DNA from: JAIMBK01 sp040755975 | Lineage (GTDB): Bacteria; Bacillota; Desulfotomaculia; Desulfotomaculales; Nap2-2B | Direction of reading: 5' to 3' | Assembly (NCBI GenBank): GCA_040755975.1 | Contig: JBFLZY010000036.1 | Location: 1-26,027, forward strand | DNA length: 26,027 nucleotides | Shown: positions 14,598 to 22,633 of the stretch, piece by piece | Position numbering within the stretch: the first letter of the stretch is position 1 | Layout: the number at the start of each line of letters is the position of its first letter | Notes under the pieces: generated by a model | Database searches by the model: none | What the model was told of the DNA's origin: nothing | What the model saw: the letters and a program-made list of their open reading frames with translations, nothing else | Program-made: the position numbers and the translations under genes

Positions 14598-16574
14598 ATG
14601 CCGGCCTGTCACAAATGCCATCAGCAGGTAAATATTCCTTCCGGGGCGCGCAGGATCGTTCTGGCCGGTAATCCGAACACGGGCAAGTCTGTTTTTTTTA
14701 ATTACTTAACGGGCATGTATGTGGACGTATCCAACTATCCCGGAACAACCCTGGAGATCTACAGCGGGCGACTGGATTCCGACGTAGTCATCGACACGCC
14801 CGGAGTTTACGGCATTTCCTCCTTTAATGACGAAGAACGCATTGCCCGGGACATCATTTTGTCCGCCGACCTGGTTTTAAATATTGTTTCCGCTGCCCAT
14901 TTGGAACGCGATTTGTTCCTTACGCAGCAAATCATCGATACCGGTGTACCGGTAATTGTCGCCCTGAACATGATGGATGACGCCCGGAAGTTGGGCATCG
15001 CAGTTGACGTGGCCAGGTTGAGCGAACTTCTCGGCATCCCGGTGATACCCACGGTGGCCGTAAAAAAGAAAGGCCTCGACCGGGTGAAAGCGGAACTGTT
15101 CACCGCCCGCCCGGGGCACGCCACCCCGGGACTGGCAGAAGATCTCGCCCAATTGGTTAACCGGGTGGACACCCGCGGCGAAGCCCTGCTCCTTTTGGAA
15201 GGAGACCCGGTAATTGCCGCCCGCCACGGTTGCGAGCCGGGAACCCGGCAAGAGGAAATTTACCGCCGGCGGCGGGAAAGAGTCAACGAGATCTACCGGC
15301 AGGTGGTGCGGGAAACCTCCCGGGGGGCCGGCTTCGGCACCATCCTGGGGCGTTGGATGTTGCGGCCGCTCACCGGGATACCCGTCCTGTTTCTGGCCCT
15401 CTGGATGATGTACGAAGCAATTGGCGTCTTTATTGCCGGAACTGTCGTGGGAATCACCGAAGAAACCGTCATGCAGGGCATTTACGAACCAGCCGTCCGG
15501 CAGTTCGTAGGACTACTTATTCCGCAGTCCTCCGTGCCGGGTGCCATCTTAGTGGGCGAGTTCGGCCTGCTCACCATGACGGTGACCTATCTTTTAGGCC
15601 TGCTGATGCCGCTGGTGGCGGGGTTTTATTTCTTCTTATCTTTATTCGAAGACTCCGGCTACCTCCCCCGGATCGCCACCCTGGTCGACCGCCTGCTTAC
15701 TGCCATTGGTTTAAACGGCCGGGGCGTAATTCCCCTTATTTTGGGATTCGGCTGCGTAACCATGGCCACCATTACCACCCGGCTGCTGTCTTCGGAGCGG
15801 GAGAAAATAATCGCCATTTTTCTTTTGGGGCTGACCATTCCTTGTTCGGCGCAACTTGGCGTAATCGCCGGCATGCTGGCCGGGCTGGGACCGCAATACA
15901 TAACCCTGTACGTCCTGGTGATTTTCGGCGTCCTGGTGATGGCCGGAACGCTGCTGACCACCCTTTTGCCGGGGGAACCGGCGCATCTGCTTATTGACCT
16001 GCCACCCCTGCGGCTACCGCGCCTGGATAACGTTCTGAAAAAGACCGCCACGAAATCATTCCACTTCCTCCGGGAAGCCGCGCCGCTCTTTGCCCTGGGA
16101 GCGCTGCTCATCAGCATTCTCCAGGTGACGGGAATCCTGGCATTCTTGCAAAACACGCTGGCGCCCGTTACCGTGGGCTGGTTGAACCTGCCCCGGGAAG
16201 CGGCCACGGCCTTCATCATGGGCATCGTGCGGCGGGATTTCGGCGCCGCCGGATTAACCGCCCTGGAGCTAAACCCGCTCCAAACCGTCGTGGCTCTGAT
16301 TACCATCACCCTTTTTGTCCCCTGTATTGCTTCCATCCTGGTTATTTTCAAAGAGCGAACCAAAAAGGAGGCGGCCTTGATCTGGGGAAGCAGCCTGGTG
16401 GCAGCTTTTTTGATCGGCGGCCTGGCGGCCCAGTTGGCCCGGCTTTTCAACCGCGGCGGCGAAAACTTGCCGGCGACCCCGGTAATGCTGGCTTTTGCTG
16501 CGCTCACCGCGGCTGTCGTCGGTTTATGCCTGCTGGTTCGCCGTTTTCGACCGACAACCAATTTTCCGGGATAG
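14598..16574 (+). CDS. feoB: Ferrous iron transporter FeoB
   Basis: FeoB imports Fe(II) through a polytopic membrane domain coupled to an N-terminal G protein. The 658-residue product has G1 GNPNTGKS (24-31), G3 DTPG (66-69) and G4 NMMD (124-127), then a linker and two Gate-type membrane halves. Conserved transport cysteines appear in GFGCVTMATITTR and in TIPCSAQLG. Unusually, a CHKC motif at residues 4-7 precedes the G domain, and the protein is shorter than the roughly 770-residue E. coli form. AAGGAG lies upstream of ATG 14598. A small zinc-ribbon gene follows 11 bases after the stop. Confidence 0.95.
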   Translation: MPACHKCHQQVNIPSGARRIVLAGNPNTGKSVFFNYLTGMYVDVSNYPGTTLEIYSGRLDSDVVIDTPGVYGISSFNDEERIARDIILSADLVLNIVSAAHLERDLFLTQQIIDTGVPVIVALNMMDDARKLGIAVDVARLSELLGIPVIPTVAVKKKGLDRVKAELFTARPGHATPGLAEDLAQLVNRVDTRGEALLLLEGDPVIAARHGCEPGTRQEEIYRRRRERVNEIYRQVVRETSRGAGFGTILGRWMLRPLTGIPVLFLALWMMYEAIGVFIAGTVVGITEETVMQGIYEPAVRQFVGLLIPQSSVPGAILVGEFGLLTMTVTYLLGLLMPLVAGFYFFLSLFEDSGYLPRIATLVDRLLTAIGLNGRGVIPLILGFGCVTMATITTRLLSSEREKIIAIFLLGLTIPCSAQLGVIAGMLAGLGPQYITLYVLVIFGVLVMAGTLLTTLLPGEPAHLLIDLPPLRLPRLDNVLKKTATKSFHFLREAAPLFALGALLISILQVTGILAFLQNTLAPVTVGWLNLPREAATAFIMGIVRRDFGAAGLTALELNPLQTVVALITITLFVPCIASILVIFKERTKKEAALIWGSSLVAAFLIGGLAAQLARLFNRGGENLPATPVMLAFAALTAAVVGLCLLVRRFRPTTNFPG

Positions 16575-16585
16575 GGGGGTAGAAG

Positions 16586-16750
16586 ATGACAACCGGTAAA
16601 TACAGTTGTCCTTTTTGCAGCTACCCGTTAACCGACAACAATATAACCCGCTGCCCCCGCTGTAACCACCTCTTGTCCAGGTTTCCGGACTGCCCGGGGG
16701 AGTGCGGAAAATGTGTAAAAAAGCAGGCCAAACAACCACAGAAAAGTTAA
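16586..16750 (+). CDS. Small zinc-ribbon protein downstream of feoB
   Basis: A 54-residue protein starts at ATG 16586 with GGGGGGTAGAAG just upstream. It has CPFC (8-11) and CPRC (23-26), the paired CxxC knuckles of a zinc ribbon, followed by DCPGECGKC with cysteines 36, 40 and 43. It ends in a basic tail rich in Lys and Gln. It is the last gene of the feo operon, the place where enterobacteria carry FeoC, also a small cysteine-containing protein, but no winged helix is visible. A role in FeoB assembly or regulation is inference. Confidence 0.75.
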   Translation: MTTGKYSCPFCSYPLTDNNITRCPRCNHLLSRFPDCPGECGKCVKKQAKQPQKS

Positions 16751-16777
16751 TGCGGACATTTTGCAAGCGGGCCTCTC

Positions 16778-17269
16778 TTACCGGCCGCCCTTTCCCCCGT
16801 CCCGGTAACCTTCGTCTACGGGCAAGGGGTGTTTTTTGCTGGCCGCCACCGCCAGTTCATCGCAACGTAAATTATATTTATTCGTGCTGTGTCCTTTCAC
16901 CCAAACCCAGGTGATTTTATGTTTGGCCGCCAGGGAGAGAAGCCTTTCCCAGAGATCGGCGTTTTTGGCCGCGCCTTGATTAGCGCGCCGCCACCCGTTG
17001 GCCCGCCATTTTTCAACCCATCCCCGGCGGATCGCCTCAATTACGTACTGACTGTCGCTGTATAAAATAACCCGGCAGGGCCTGGTGAGTGCTTCCAGGC
17101 CTTTGATCACCGCCATTAATTCCATTCTGTTGTTGGTCGTCCAGGCAAAGCCTCCGGAAAGTTCTTTTGCCACATCCCGATATTTTAAGATGACACCGTA
17201 GCCACCGGGACCGGGGTTGCCTCTGCACGCCCCGTCAGTGTAGATTTGCACAACGGGTGCTTCTTTCAC
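16778..17269 (-). CDS. rnhA: Ribonuclease HI
   Basis: This 163-residue enzyme cuts the RNA strand of RNA-DNA hybrids. The catalytic carboxylates are visible: Asp12 in YTDGACRGNPGPGG, Glu50 in TTNNRMELMAV, Asp72 in LYSDSQYV and Asp137 in LRCDELA. The basic handle region KWRANGWRRANQG is present, as in E. coli RNase HI. It starts at GTG 17269, with AGGAGTGG a few bases upstream on the minus strand. It is convergent with the feo operon; only 27 bases separate the two stop codons and I see no good terminator between them. Confidence 0.95.
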   Translation of the reverse strand: MKEAPVVQIYTDGACRGNPGPGGYGVILKYRDVAKELSGGFAWTTNNRMELMAVIKGLEALTRPCRVILYSDSQYVIEAIRRGWVEKWRANGWRRANQGAAKNADLWERLLSLAAKHKITWVWVKGHSTNKYNLRCDELAVAASKKHPLPVDEGYRDGGKGGR

Positions 17270-17308
17270 AAGGCCACTCCTGACTCTATTGAAAAATATC
17301 CTGAAAAC

Positions 17309-17314
17309 ATTATA
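17309..17314 (-). promoter_or_regulatory. Possible -10 box of rnhA
   Basis: On the minus strand TATAAT, preceded by TTG, lies 39 bases before the rnhA start. The -35 region 17 bases further upstream is weak (TTAATT). Confidence 0.4.
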
Positions 17315-17431
17315 ACAAATTGTAATGACGGAATTAAATCCAAGTTAAACTCCAGGAACAAAAATTTACTTAGTGAAAAAAGGATCAAAATTAAAATATC
17401 ATGTTCTATATTTCACATATGCCAAAGGAAA

Positions 17432-17445
17432 GTGATAATAATCAC
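17432..17445. promoter_or_regulatory. CRP/FNR-type palindrome upstream of uspA
   Basis: GTGATAATAATCAC is a perfect inverted repeat with the GTGA-N6-TCAC spacing used by CRP/FNR-family regulators. It lies about 60 bases before the likely -10 box of the stress protein gene. Confidence 0.45.
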
Positions 17446-17487
17446 AAAATTTCCCGGCAACCTTTTTGTCAGGGGGTTTATTACCGC

Positions 17488-17517
17488 TTGTCTACTCCTG
17501 TTCCCCTGTGCTATTAT
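17488..17517 (+). promoter_or_regulatory. Probable promoter of the universal stress protein gene
   Basis: TTGTCT (17488-17493) and TATTAT (17512-17517) are separated by 18 bases, with the start codon 29 bases further on. Confidence 0.5.
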
Positions 17518-17546
17518 TTAAAAAAACGGAAAGGAGCAAAGGGCAT

Positions 17547-17981
17547 ATGTATAAAAGGATCCTGGTCCCTGTTGACGGTTCGGATAGTTCCGCACTGGCC
17601 CTAAAACACGCGGCGAAATTGGCCGAGCTTACCGGAGCGGAGCTGACCCTTTTTCACGTAATGCATTTTCCGGCTCAACTGGAAACGTATAGCGGCAAAC
17701 TGGGCGAAGCTTACTACCTGATGAAGGACAGAATAAAGGAACACGCCCAGGAAATTTTAGAAAAAGCGCGGGAAGACTGTTCAGCATATAATCTTTCATT
17801 CACGGAAAAGTCGGTCTGGGGTGAGCCGGCAAACGAGATTATCCAGGAAACCCAAAGGGAAAACTACGATCTGGTGGTCATTGGCAGCCGCGGGCTGGGC
17901 GAAATAAAGGGCTGGTTGCTGGGAAGCGTCAGTCAAAGGGTAGTCCGCTATTCAAAATCCCCCGTGTTGGTCATTAGATAG
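17547..17981 (+). CDS. Universal stress protein UspA family
   Basis: The 144-residue product has the UspA fold markers: N-terminal ILVPVDGSDSSALALKHA, the LTLFHVM strand, and the ATP-binding loop GSRGLGEIKGWLLGSVSQRVV near the C-terminus followed by SPVLVIR. Such proteins bind ATP and modulate stress or starvation survival; the specific partner is unknown. AAAGGAGC lies before ATG 17547; an in-frame ATG further upstream at 17466 would run through the promoter. It is a single-gene unit with its own promoter and terminator. Confidence 0.92.
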   Translation: MYKRILVPVDGSDSSALALKHAAKLAELTGAELTLFHVMHFPAQLETYSGKLGEAYYLMKDRIKEHAQEILEKAREDCSAYNLSFTEKSVWGEPANEIIQETQRENYDLVVIGSRGLGEIKGWLLGSVSQRVVRYSKSPVLVIR

Positions 17982-18018
17982 TTACTTCGATGATTAAGTT
18001 GTAAAGTGATTTCCTTCC

Positions 18019-18060
18019 AACCGCAGTGTTAGTTTAAACTCACCTGCGGTTGTTTTTTTT
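18019..18060 (+). terminator. Rho-independent terminator after the stress protein gene
   Basis: AACCGCAG (18019-18026) pairs with CTGCGGTT (18044-18051), with the stem continuing imperfectly into the AGTTTAAACT centre. An eight-T run follows. Confidence 0.85.
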
Positions 18061-18078
18061 CTCCCGGTGTACTAAAAT
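18050..18078 (+). promoter_or_regulatory. Possible promoter of the purL operon
   Basis: TTGTTT (18050-18055), a 17-base spacer and TAAAAT (18073-18078) overlap the tail of the preceding terminator and lie 29 bases before the purL start. No purine riboswitch is visible between promoter and gene. Confidence 0.4.
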
Positions 18079-18106
18079 TATTACGTACCCATTGGAGGTG
18101 ACCTGC

Positions 18107-20935
18107 TTGATCCAGGAAGTAAGGGTGATTAACCGCCCGGAGGTTCCCGATCCTGTCGGCGAAGAAATTCTTTACGAAATAAAGCAGGCCTTGGGCCTGA
18201 AAAGCATCCAAAAAATTCGCACGGCGAAAGTCTACCGTTTCGAAGGAATTGGTGAAAACGAAGCCCACCTGCTGGCGCAAAAACTGCTGGCCGAAGACGT
18301 CTTTCAGCTCTACACCTTAAACGCTCCCGTCATTGAAGAAGCGCGGGCGGTTATCGAGGTAGCCTACAAGCCGGGCGTGATGAACCCGGAAGCCGCTTCT
18401 CTGCTAAAGGCCGCCCGGGACCTGGGCCTCTCGTCTTTGCTGGCCGCGGATTCCAGCCGCGAATACGGCTTCTACGGCGACGGGATCGGCCTTGAAGAAA
18501 TCCAGGCCGTGATTAACCGCCTGCTGGTCAATCCAACAGTAGAACAGATAGTTGCGGAAAAACCGGCCACCCTGATCATCCGCGGTGTACCCGGCCGGAC
18601 GCAGCTTCTTCCCATTCGTGATCTGGATGCGCAGCAACTGCTGGAACTCAGCCGGGACAAACTCTTTTTAAACCTGGAGGAAATGCGGGCGATCCAGAAT
18701 TACTTCCGGATCATCGGGAGAGACCCCACCGATTGTGAACTGGAAACCATCGCCCAGACCTGGTCCGAACATTGCGTACACAAAACTTTTAAAGCCAGAT
18801 TGATCGTTAACGGGGAGGAAAAAACCCCGCTATTAAAGCGGCTGCAGCAGGCCACGGCAGAGATCAACCACCCCCTGGTCCTGTCCGCTTTTGTAGACAA
18901 TTCCGGGGTGATGGAATTTTACCAGGAATGGGCCATCTGCGGCAAGGTGGAAACGCACAACTCGCCCTCGGCCATTGAGCCGTACGGAGGCGCTATGACC
19001 GGAAGCGGGGGGGTTTTCCGGGACATTCTGGGCACCGGGCAGGGAGCCCGGGTAATCGCCTCCACCGATATGTTTTGTTTCGCTCCCCCTGACACTCCCC
19101 GGGAAGAAATCCCCCCGGGCTGCCTGCACCCGGATTATCTGCTCCGGCGGGTGGTGGCCGGGGTAAGGGACTACGGCAACCGCATGGGCATTCCGACCAA
19201 CAATGGTTCGGTGCATTTTCACCGGGACTTCCGGGCCAAACCGACGGTCATTGTAGGCGCCTACGGAATTTTGCCGAAAGACAGGTGTAAAAAGGGTAAG
19301 CCCCGCCCCGGCGATCTCGCCCTGGTCATTGGCGGCAGGACGGGCCGCGACGGCATTCACGGGGCGACTTTTTCAAGCGGCGAGATGACGGAAAGAACCG
19401 TGGAAGTAAACGCCAGCGCCGTCCAGATCGGTCACCCCATCGAAGAAAAAAGGATGAGCGACGCCATTCTGGAGGCCAGCGCCGCCGGGCTGATCCAGGC
19501 CATCACCGACTGCGGAGCGGGGGGCTTTAGTTCCGCGTTGGGCGAAATGGGCGCTGAAACAGGGGTCCGGGTGTGGCTGGAGCGCGCCCCGCTCAAGTAC
19601 CCCGGGCTAAAACCCTGGGAAATCTGGGTCTCCGAAAGCCAGGAAAGAATGGTCCTGGCGGTGGCCCCGGAAAATGTAGCCGAAGTATTGAAGATTTGCC
19701 GCCGGCTGAACGTCGAGGCGACGGTGATGGGCGAATTTACCGCCGACCGGCGGCTGGTGGTAACCTACGCGGATGAAAAAGTTTGCGACCTGGAGATGGA
19801 ATTTCTCCACCACGGCCTGCCGCAAAGGGTGCTGCGGGCCTCCTGGAAAAAGCCGGCCTGCGCAGAACCCGCTCTTCCTTTGCCGGACGACTGGGCGAAC
19901 TTGTATTGCCGGGTAATGGGTCATTTAAACGTGTGCTCCAAGGAGCCGATTGTGCGCATGTACGATCACGGGGTGCAGGGGTCAAGCGGACTCCCTCCTT
20001 ACGGCGGGATCGCCCAAGATGCCCCCAACGACGCGGTTCTGTTGACGCCGCTGTACGGGCGCGAATGTGCGGTGGTGATCAGCCACGGATTAAACCCCGT
20101 TTTAAACCAGATCGATCCTTATTGGGGGAGCCTGTGGGCGGCTGCCGAAGCCGTAGCCAATGCCGTCGCCGTCGGGGCCAATCCAAAAGAAACGGTGCTG
20201 ATCGACAATTTTATCTGGCCTTTCCCGGATGAAGAATCGCTGGGCGCTCTAGACCGGGCCGTCGACGCCTGCGTGGATTTTGCCCGCGCCACCGGCATGC
20301 CTTTTATTTCCGGCAAGGACAGTCTGTCCAGCACCTACCGCAGCAAAGACATAGTGTTGAAGATACCGCCCGTCTTATGCGTTTCTGCTTTCGGAAGGCT
20401 ACCGGATATAAATATGACGGCTTCCGCCGACTTCAAGCGCGCCGGCAGCACCCTTATCCTGGTCGGCAAACGTAACCCGGCCGAAATGGCGGGTTCCGTT
20501 TACTACGACCTGGCGGGCTGCCTGGGAAGTAACCTTCCGCAAATTGACCTCCAGGTTCTTCCCCGGGTCCTGCAGGCCGTCCACCGCGCCATTGCCGCCG
20601 GTAAAATTCTGGCCTGCCACGACATCAGCGAAGGGGGCCTGGCGGCGTGCCTGGCGGAAATGTGCTTTGGCGGGGGCCTGGGGGCGGAAATAGATCTTCC
20701 CGCGGAGGCAAGGCCAGACTTCTTTTTATTTAACGAAACCGCGGGTTGTTTTCTGGTCGAACTGGGGGAAGGAGATCCCGGCGAGCTTTTCGCTGGCATT
20801 CCTTACCTGCGCGTGGGCGCCACCCGCCCGGAACAACAAATTACCGTTTATCAGGATGGAAAAGAACTGTTCCGGATGGAGTTAAAAATGCTCAAAGAGG
20901 CGTGGCAAAAACCGATGCAAAAAGTTTTCGGCTAA
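18107..20935 (+). CDS. purL: Phosphoribosylformylglycinamidine synthase, PurS-PurL fusion
   Basis: This is the ATP-dependent large subunit that converts FGAR to FGAM in purine synthesis, taking ammonia from PurQ. Of 942 residues, roughly the first 90 look like a PurS domain (VRVINRPEVPDPVGEEI, KVYRFEG). A linker and the PurL catalytic core follow, with TWSEHCVHKTFKA, ETHNSPSAIEPYGGAMTGSGG, DCGAGGFSSALGEMG and GKDSLSS. The C-terminal AIR-synthase-like half ends with HDISEGGLAACLAEM. I chose TTG 18107 because GGAGGTGA is at 18093-18100; longer readings would begin inside the terminator. No separate purS gene is present, which agrees with a fusion. Confidence 0.93.
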   Translation: MIQEVRVINRPEVPDPVGEEILYEIKQALGLKSIQKIRTAKVYRFEGIGENEAHLLAQKLLAEDVFQLYTLNAPVIEEARAVIEVAYKPGVMNPEAASLLKAARDLGLSSLLAADSSREYGFYGDGIGLEEIQAVINRLLVNPTVEQIVAEKPATLIIRGVPGRTQLLPIRDLDAQQLLELSRDKLFLNLEEMRAIQNYFRIIGRDPTDCELETIAQTWSEHCVHKTFKARLIVNGEEKTPLLKRLQQATAEINHPLVLSAFVDNSGVMEFYQEWAICGKVETHNSPSAIEPYGGAMTGSGGVFRDILGTGQGARVIASTDMFCFAPPDTPREEIPPGCLHPDYLLRRVVAGVRDYGNRMGIPTNNGSVHFHRDFRAKPTVIVGAYGILPKDRCKKGKPRPGDLALVIGGRTGRDGIHGATFSSGEMTERTVEVNASAVQIGHPIEEKRMSDAILEASAAGLIQAITDCGAGGFSSALGEMGAETGVRVWLERAPLKYPGLKPWEIWVSESQERMVLAVAPENVAEVLKICRRLNVEATVMGEFTADRRLVVTYADEKVCDLEMEFLHHGLPQRVLRASWKKPACAEPALPLPDDWANLYCRVMGHLNVCSKEPIVRMYDHGVQGSSGLPPYGGIAQDAPNDAVLLTPLYGRECAVVISHGLNPVLNQIDPYWGSLWAAAEAVANAVAVGANPKETVLIDNFIWPFPDEESLGALDRAVDACVDFARATGMPFISGKDSLSSTYRSKDIVLKIPPVLCVSAFGRLPDINMTASADFKRAGSTLILVGKRNPAEMAGSVYYDLAGCLGSNLPQIDLQVLPRVLQAVHRAIAAGKILACHDISEGGLAACLAEMCFGGGLGAEIDLPAEARPDFFLFNETAGCFLVELGEGDPGELFAGIPYLRVGATRPEQQITVYQDGKELFRMELKMLKEAWQKPMQKVFG

Positions 20936-20967
20936 GGCCCCAAGAAATAGAGGAGATGCTTTTTGAA

Positions 20968-21741
20968 ATGAAACCAAAGGTTTGCGTTTTGCGCACAGAC
21001 GGTACCAATTGCGACCTGGAAACCTGCTACGCCTTTGCCAGGGCGGGCGGCGACAGCCGGCTGATCCACGTAAACAGCCTGCGCCATAAAGAGGAAAAAT
21101 TGTCTGATTATCAAATCCTGGTGATTCCGGGCGGTTTTTCCTACGGTGACGACGTTCATGCAGGCAAGATTTTAGCGGTGGAGCTGACCTCCTTTTTAAA
21201 AGAGCAACTGGAGGAGTTCATTACCGCCGGTAAGCCCGTCCTGGGGATCTGCAACGGCTTCCAGGTCCTGGTGCGCACCGGCATCTTGCCGGCAAGAAGG
21301 ATAGGGGAGATCAGCATCGCCCTGGTGGGTAACGACAGCGGTCACTTCGAATGCCGCTGGGTAAACCTGTTGGTTGAAAAAACCCCCTGCGTCTTTACCG
21401 AGGGGCTGGCCGGAAAATGTTTGCGCCTGCCGGTGGCTCACGCGGAAGGGAAGTTTTACGCCGGCCGGGAGACTTTACAAAAGATTGCCGGCCAGGTTGT
21501 TTTCCGGTATGCCGACGAGTACGGCCGGCCCACGCAGAGCTACCCGCTCAATCCAAACGGGTCGCTGGAGGCGATTGGGGGCATCTGCGATCCGACCGGC
21601 CTGGTTTTGGGGCTGATGCCTCATCCGGAAAGGTTCGTGGAACATTCTCAACACCCCAACTGGCGGCGTTTTGAATCTTTCGGCGAGCCGCCCGGCCTGG
21701 CCATTTTCCGTAACGCCGTCCGCTACGTGAAAGAGCGGTGA
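20968..21741 (+). CDS. purQ: Phosphoribosylformylglycinamidine synthase, glutaminase subunit
   Basis: PurQ is the class I glutamine amidotransferase that supplies ammonia to PurL. The 257-residue product has the nucleophile Cys95 in LGICNGFQ and the His219-Pro-Glu221 pair in LMPHPER, plus the PGGFSYGDDVHAGKI segment of the oxyanion-hole loop. AGGAG at 20951-20955 lies 12 bases before ATG 20968; an in-frame ATG at 20956 touches that site and would add four residues. It starts 32 bases after purL and overlaps the next gene by four bases (GTGA). Confidence 0.95.
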   Translation: MKPKVCVLRTDGTNCDLETCYAFARAGGDSRLIHVNSLRHKEEKLSDYQILVIPGGFSYGDDVHAGKILAVELTSFLKEQLEEFITAGKPVLGICNGFQVLVRTGILPARRIGEISIALVGNDSGHFECRWVNLLVEKTPCVFTEGLAGKCLRLPVAHAEGKFYAGRETLQKIAGQVVFRYADEYGRPTQSYPLNPNGSLEAIGGICDPTGLVLGLMPHPERFVEHSQHPNWRRFESFGEPPGLAIFRNAVRYVKER

Positions 21742-22202
21742 AACGGTTGAAAATACGGAAAGCAAAACTCAGCGACGTTGAAGCCATCCACGGCTTGATC
21801 AACTACTACGCCGAGAGGGATCTGATGCTGGCCCGCCCCCGCGCCGTTCTGTACGAAGCGGTCCGCGAATTTACCGTGGCCGAAGAAAACGGCCGCCTGG
21901 TGGCGGCGGGGTCGCTGCACATAATCTGGGAAGATCTGGGGGAAATCCGCGCCTTGGCCGTGGATCCTGAATATACCCTGCAGGGGATTGGCCGCACGCT
22001 GGTCAAAGCCTTTCTGGCGGAAGCCAGGGAGCTGGAGCTGCCCAGGATCTTCGCCCTTACCTACCAGGAGGGGTTCTTCGTCAAGTGCGGCTTCCGGACC
22101 ATTTCCAAGGAAGAGCTGCCGCAAAAGGTCTGGAGGGATTGCATCAACTGCCCCAAGTTCCCGAAATGCGAGGAAACGGCGGTAATTATCGATTTATTTT
22201 AA
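21738..22202 (+). CDS. argA: Short ArgA-like N-acetyltransferase
   Basis: This GNAT-fold protein of 154 residues resembles the short stand-alone N-acetylglutamate synthases (first step of arginine synthesis) known from Mycobacterium and Clostridia. Supporting segments are KLSDVEAIHGLINYYAERDL, LYEAVREFTVAEENG, the acetyl-CoA loop EIRALAVDPEYTLQGIGRTL and YQEGFFVKCGF. The end carries DCINCPKFPKC, a cysteine cluster I recall as typical of the clostridial form. GTG 21738 overlaps the purQ stop; TTG 21747 is an alternative start. No other arginine genes are beside it. Confidence 0.75.
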   Translation: MKRLKIRKAKLSDVEAIHGLINYYAERDLMLARPRAVLYEAVREFTVAEENGRLVAAGSLHIIWEDLGEIRALAVDPEYTLQGIGRTLVKAFLAEARELELPRIFALTYQEGFFVKCGFRTISKEELPQKVWRDCINCPKFPKCEETAVIIDLF

Positions 22203-22244
22203 CACTTTTGGGTAACAATTACGAATAAAGAGGTGAACCGGGAA

Positions 22245-22400
22245 ATGAACCTGCATCCCACTCTCCGGCTTATTTTGCGCATTTCCGGCCTGGGGTTGCT
22301 GTTGTTGGGGGTGGCCGGAAACCTGCCTTCACTGTGGGCAATTGGCGCTGTTGCGGCCGGGCTGGCCGTTTTTCTGATAGGCGGAAAGGGTTTTAGCTGA
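22245..22400 (+). CDS. Small two-helix membrane protein, unknown function
   Basis: The 51-residue product is almost wholly hydrophobic, with helices at about 8-24 and 30-46 joined by a short NLPS turn, and it ends GGKGFS. AAAGAGGTGA (22228-22237) lies 7 bases before ATG 22245, a strong ribosome binding site. It lies between argA and the copper ATPase gene. I do not recognise a family; membrane location is clear, function is not. Confidence 0.65.
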   Translation: MNLHPTLRLILRISGLGLLLLGVAGNLPSLWAIGAVAAGLAVFLIGGKGFS

Positions 22401-22415
22401 GGGAGCTAAAAGTTG

Positions 22416-22437
22416 GCGGGTTGGTCAACCCGCTTTT
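22416..22437 (+). terminator. Possible weak terminator
   Basis: GCGGGTT (22416-22422) and AACCCGC (22427-22433) enclose a 4-base loop and are followed by only four T. Confidence 0.5.
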
Positions 22438-22463
22438 GGGCAATGAACCAAAGGAGTTAACAA

Positions 22464-22613
22464 TTGAGGAATAAAAAAATTGCGGATCGAGCCTTAAAAC
22501 GGCTATCTTCAGGGGTTTACCTGGAAACGCTAAGAGAAGATATTGACTTTATCTCCAGCGGAGGGACGGTGATTACAAAAAATTTTCCCGGCATTGAATT
22601 AGAGACAAATTAG
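22464..22613 (+). CDS. Small hypothetical protein preceding copA
   Basis: A 49-residue reading frame begins at TTG 22464 with AAGGAG at 22451-22456. The product is mixed-charge and soluble, with an amphipathic helix (IADRALKRL, then YLETLREDIDFI) and a polar GGTVITKNFPGIELE tail, and no cysteine. It ends 20 bases before the copper ATPase start, so it is probably co-transcribed. It is not like the copper chaperone CopZ or repressor CsoR. I do not recognise it. Confidence 0.5.
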   Translation: MRNKKIADRALKRLSSGVYLETLREDIDFISSGGTVITKNFPGIELETN

Positions 22614-22633
22614 AGATCGGAAGGATAATCAAG

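Noticed and set aside
15659..16561. Minus-strand open frame of 300 codons opposite feoB
   Set aside because: It is a low-complexity basic translation that mirrors the feoB coding frame, with no motifs.
22416..22437. Copper-regulator operator before copA
   Set aside because: The GCGGGTT/AACCCGC hairpin has a tight 4-base loop and T tail like a weak terminator, and does not resemble a CsoR or CopY site.
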